DNA of 16,217 nucleotides from Pseudomonadota bacterium (lineage in GTDB: Bacteria; Pseudomonadota; Gammaproteobacteria; Steroidobacterales; Steroidobacteraceae): the NCBI GenBank assembly GCA_021850555.1, contig JAJZLX010000066.1, forward strand, positions 1 to 16,217, given 5' to 3'. Shown here in pieces: positions 15,700 to 16,217 of this stretch. The position numbers and the translations under genes are program-made. The stretch's first letter is position 1, and the number at the start of each line of letters is the position of its first letter. The notes beneath the pieces are model-generated. The model worked only from the letters and a program-made list of their open reading frames with translations, had not been told where the DNA came from and did no database searches.

Positions 15700-16131
15700 A
15701 TGAAGAAGTTGACCGCTGCCGACCCCGAGACCTACAGCCCAAATCTCGTCGCAGAGAATTTTGCGCAACTCAAGGCACTGTTTCCCGATTTAGTTACCGA
15801 GGGGCCGAACGGCGCCGCCGTGAATGTGGACGTGCTTAAAGCTCTGGTGGGCGACAAGACCGTCACGGACGCCGACGAGAAATACGGCCTCAATTGGCAC
15901 GGCAAGCGCCGAGCTCGGCAACTTGCGCTCACTCCGTCCACCGGCACGCTGCGCCCTTGCCGCGAAGACAGCGTGAAGTGGGACACCACGCAGAACCTGA
16001 TGATAGAGGGCGACAACCTGGAGGTGCTTAAGCTCCTGCAGAAGAGCTACGCGGGAAAGGTAAAGCTCATCTATATCGACCCGCCCTATAGTAAGGACTC
16101 CGTAATCCGCGTGCTTCCCGGTTTCGGCTGA
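15700..16131 (+). pseudogene. mod: Type III restriction-modification DNA methyltransferase (Mod), truncated by insertion
   Basis: The first ~130 residues are a clear type III-style adenine methyltransferase: KKLTAADPE, LKALFPDLVTEG, EKYGLNWHGKRRARQ, then TTQNLMIEGDNLEVLKLLQ and the catalytic motif IYIDPPY. Homologues continue from DPPY as N-T-G-x-(D/E)-F, but here the frame enters unrelated sequence at 16091 and stops at 16131 after 14 foreign codons. The SAM-binding FxGxG and target-recognition regions are missing, so no active enzyme can be made from this fragment. Upstream bases are those expected (TAT A, then the break). The ATG at 15700 has GAGGA at good spacing and matches the usual family start; the ATG at 15682, overlapping the DUF4391 stop, would add six residues. 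A res subunit is expected beyond the insertion. Confidence 0.83.
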
Positions 16132-16217
16132 ACGGGCGATTCTCTCGGTCGCGGCGCTTTTGCCGCGTACGGAGAGCGCGATGAACGCGAAGCGTGAAGA
16201 GCTGACCGAGGGTGAAC
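16091..16217 (+). mobile_element. Left end of an insertion sequence, possibly IS66 family (continues past window)
   Basis: The mod reading frame loses homology exactly after 16090. The new sequence begins GTAAGGACTCC; ends starting GTAA are characteristic of IS66-family elements, which make 8-bp target duplications. Within it lie a CGCGGC/GCCGCG hairpin (16150-16167) and a small ORF start at 16181, a plausible leader-to-orfA layout. If this is IS66-like, the duplicated target should be GCCCTATA (16083-16090). The right end and transposase are not in the window, so the family is tentative; the disruption itself is clear. Confidence 0.55.
16181..16217 (+). CDS. Start of an IS-encoded protein (partial, possibly IS66 orfA)
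   Basis: An ATG at 16181 preceded by GGAGAG at 4-nt spacing opens a frame reading M-N-A-K-R-E-E-L-T-E-G-E that runs off the window. The position about 90 nt inside the proposed IS end fits the first small accessory gene of an IS66-type element. Only 12 codons are visible, so the product cannot be identified from sequence alone. Confidence 0.45.
   Translation, partial: MNAKREELTEGE

Noticed and set aside
9901..16090. DISARM defence system (helicase plus PLD plus methylase)
   Set aside because: No DUF1998 (DrmB) gene and no separate PLD protein are present, and the methyltransferase is type III-like.
6863..16217. CRISPR array or tandem repeats in the island
   Set aside because: No regularly spaced direct repeats were seen anywhere in the region.

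Overview
All genes in the window lie on the + strand. The DNA is GC-rich. The gene order is that of a Gammaproteobacterium, with birA, coaX and a SPOR protein followed by a threonine tRNA; my best guess is the Xanthomonadales/Nevskiales side. That placement rests on gene order and protein motifs, not on a database comparison.

Positions 1 to about 6934 are core chromosome. The window opens in the last ~220 nt of a 23S rRNA. A spacer, a complete 5S rRNA and a strong intrinsic terminator close the rrn operon. Next comes a membrane-anchored PAS-GGDEF-EAL protein with both cyclic-di-GMP catalytic domains intact. A tight run follows: a CtlX-type amidinotransferase-fold hydrolase, plsY, birA, coaX and a SPOR-domain protein. 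Stops and starts overlap or nearly touch through coaX, so these genes probably share a transcript. The core part ends with tRNA-Thr(UGU). In E. coli and many relatives this tRNA (thrU) leads the thrU-tyrU-glyT-thrT-tufB operon, but here something else follows.

From about 6935 to the window end lies an integrated island. A tyrosine integrase starts 130 nt after the intact tRNA. A gene-poor stretch with a large interrupted inverted repeat follows, then a class II Fic protein with a C-terminal winged helix. The main cargo is an apparently translationally coupled operon. It encodes a 1075-aa SNF2-type helicase with a degenerate PLD-like N-terminus, a fused GmrSD-like DUF262-DUF1524 nuclease, a DUF4391 protein and a type III-style DNA methyltransferase (Mod). 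The first two junctions after the helicase are 4-nt overlaps; Mod starts just after, or at, the DUF4391 stop.

The mod gene is broken immediately after its DPPY catalytic motif. The novel sequence begins GTAAGG and leads to a new small ORF with a good ribosome-binding site. This looks like one end of an IS66-type insertion sequence and continues past the window. The most interesting content is this composite defence operon, which combines an inactive-looking PLD/helicase, a type IV-like nuclease and type III modification. It appears to sit inside a conserved translation operon and to have lost its methyltransferase to an IS.
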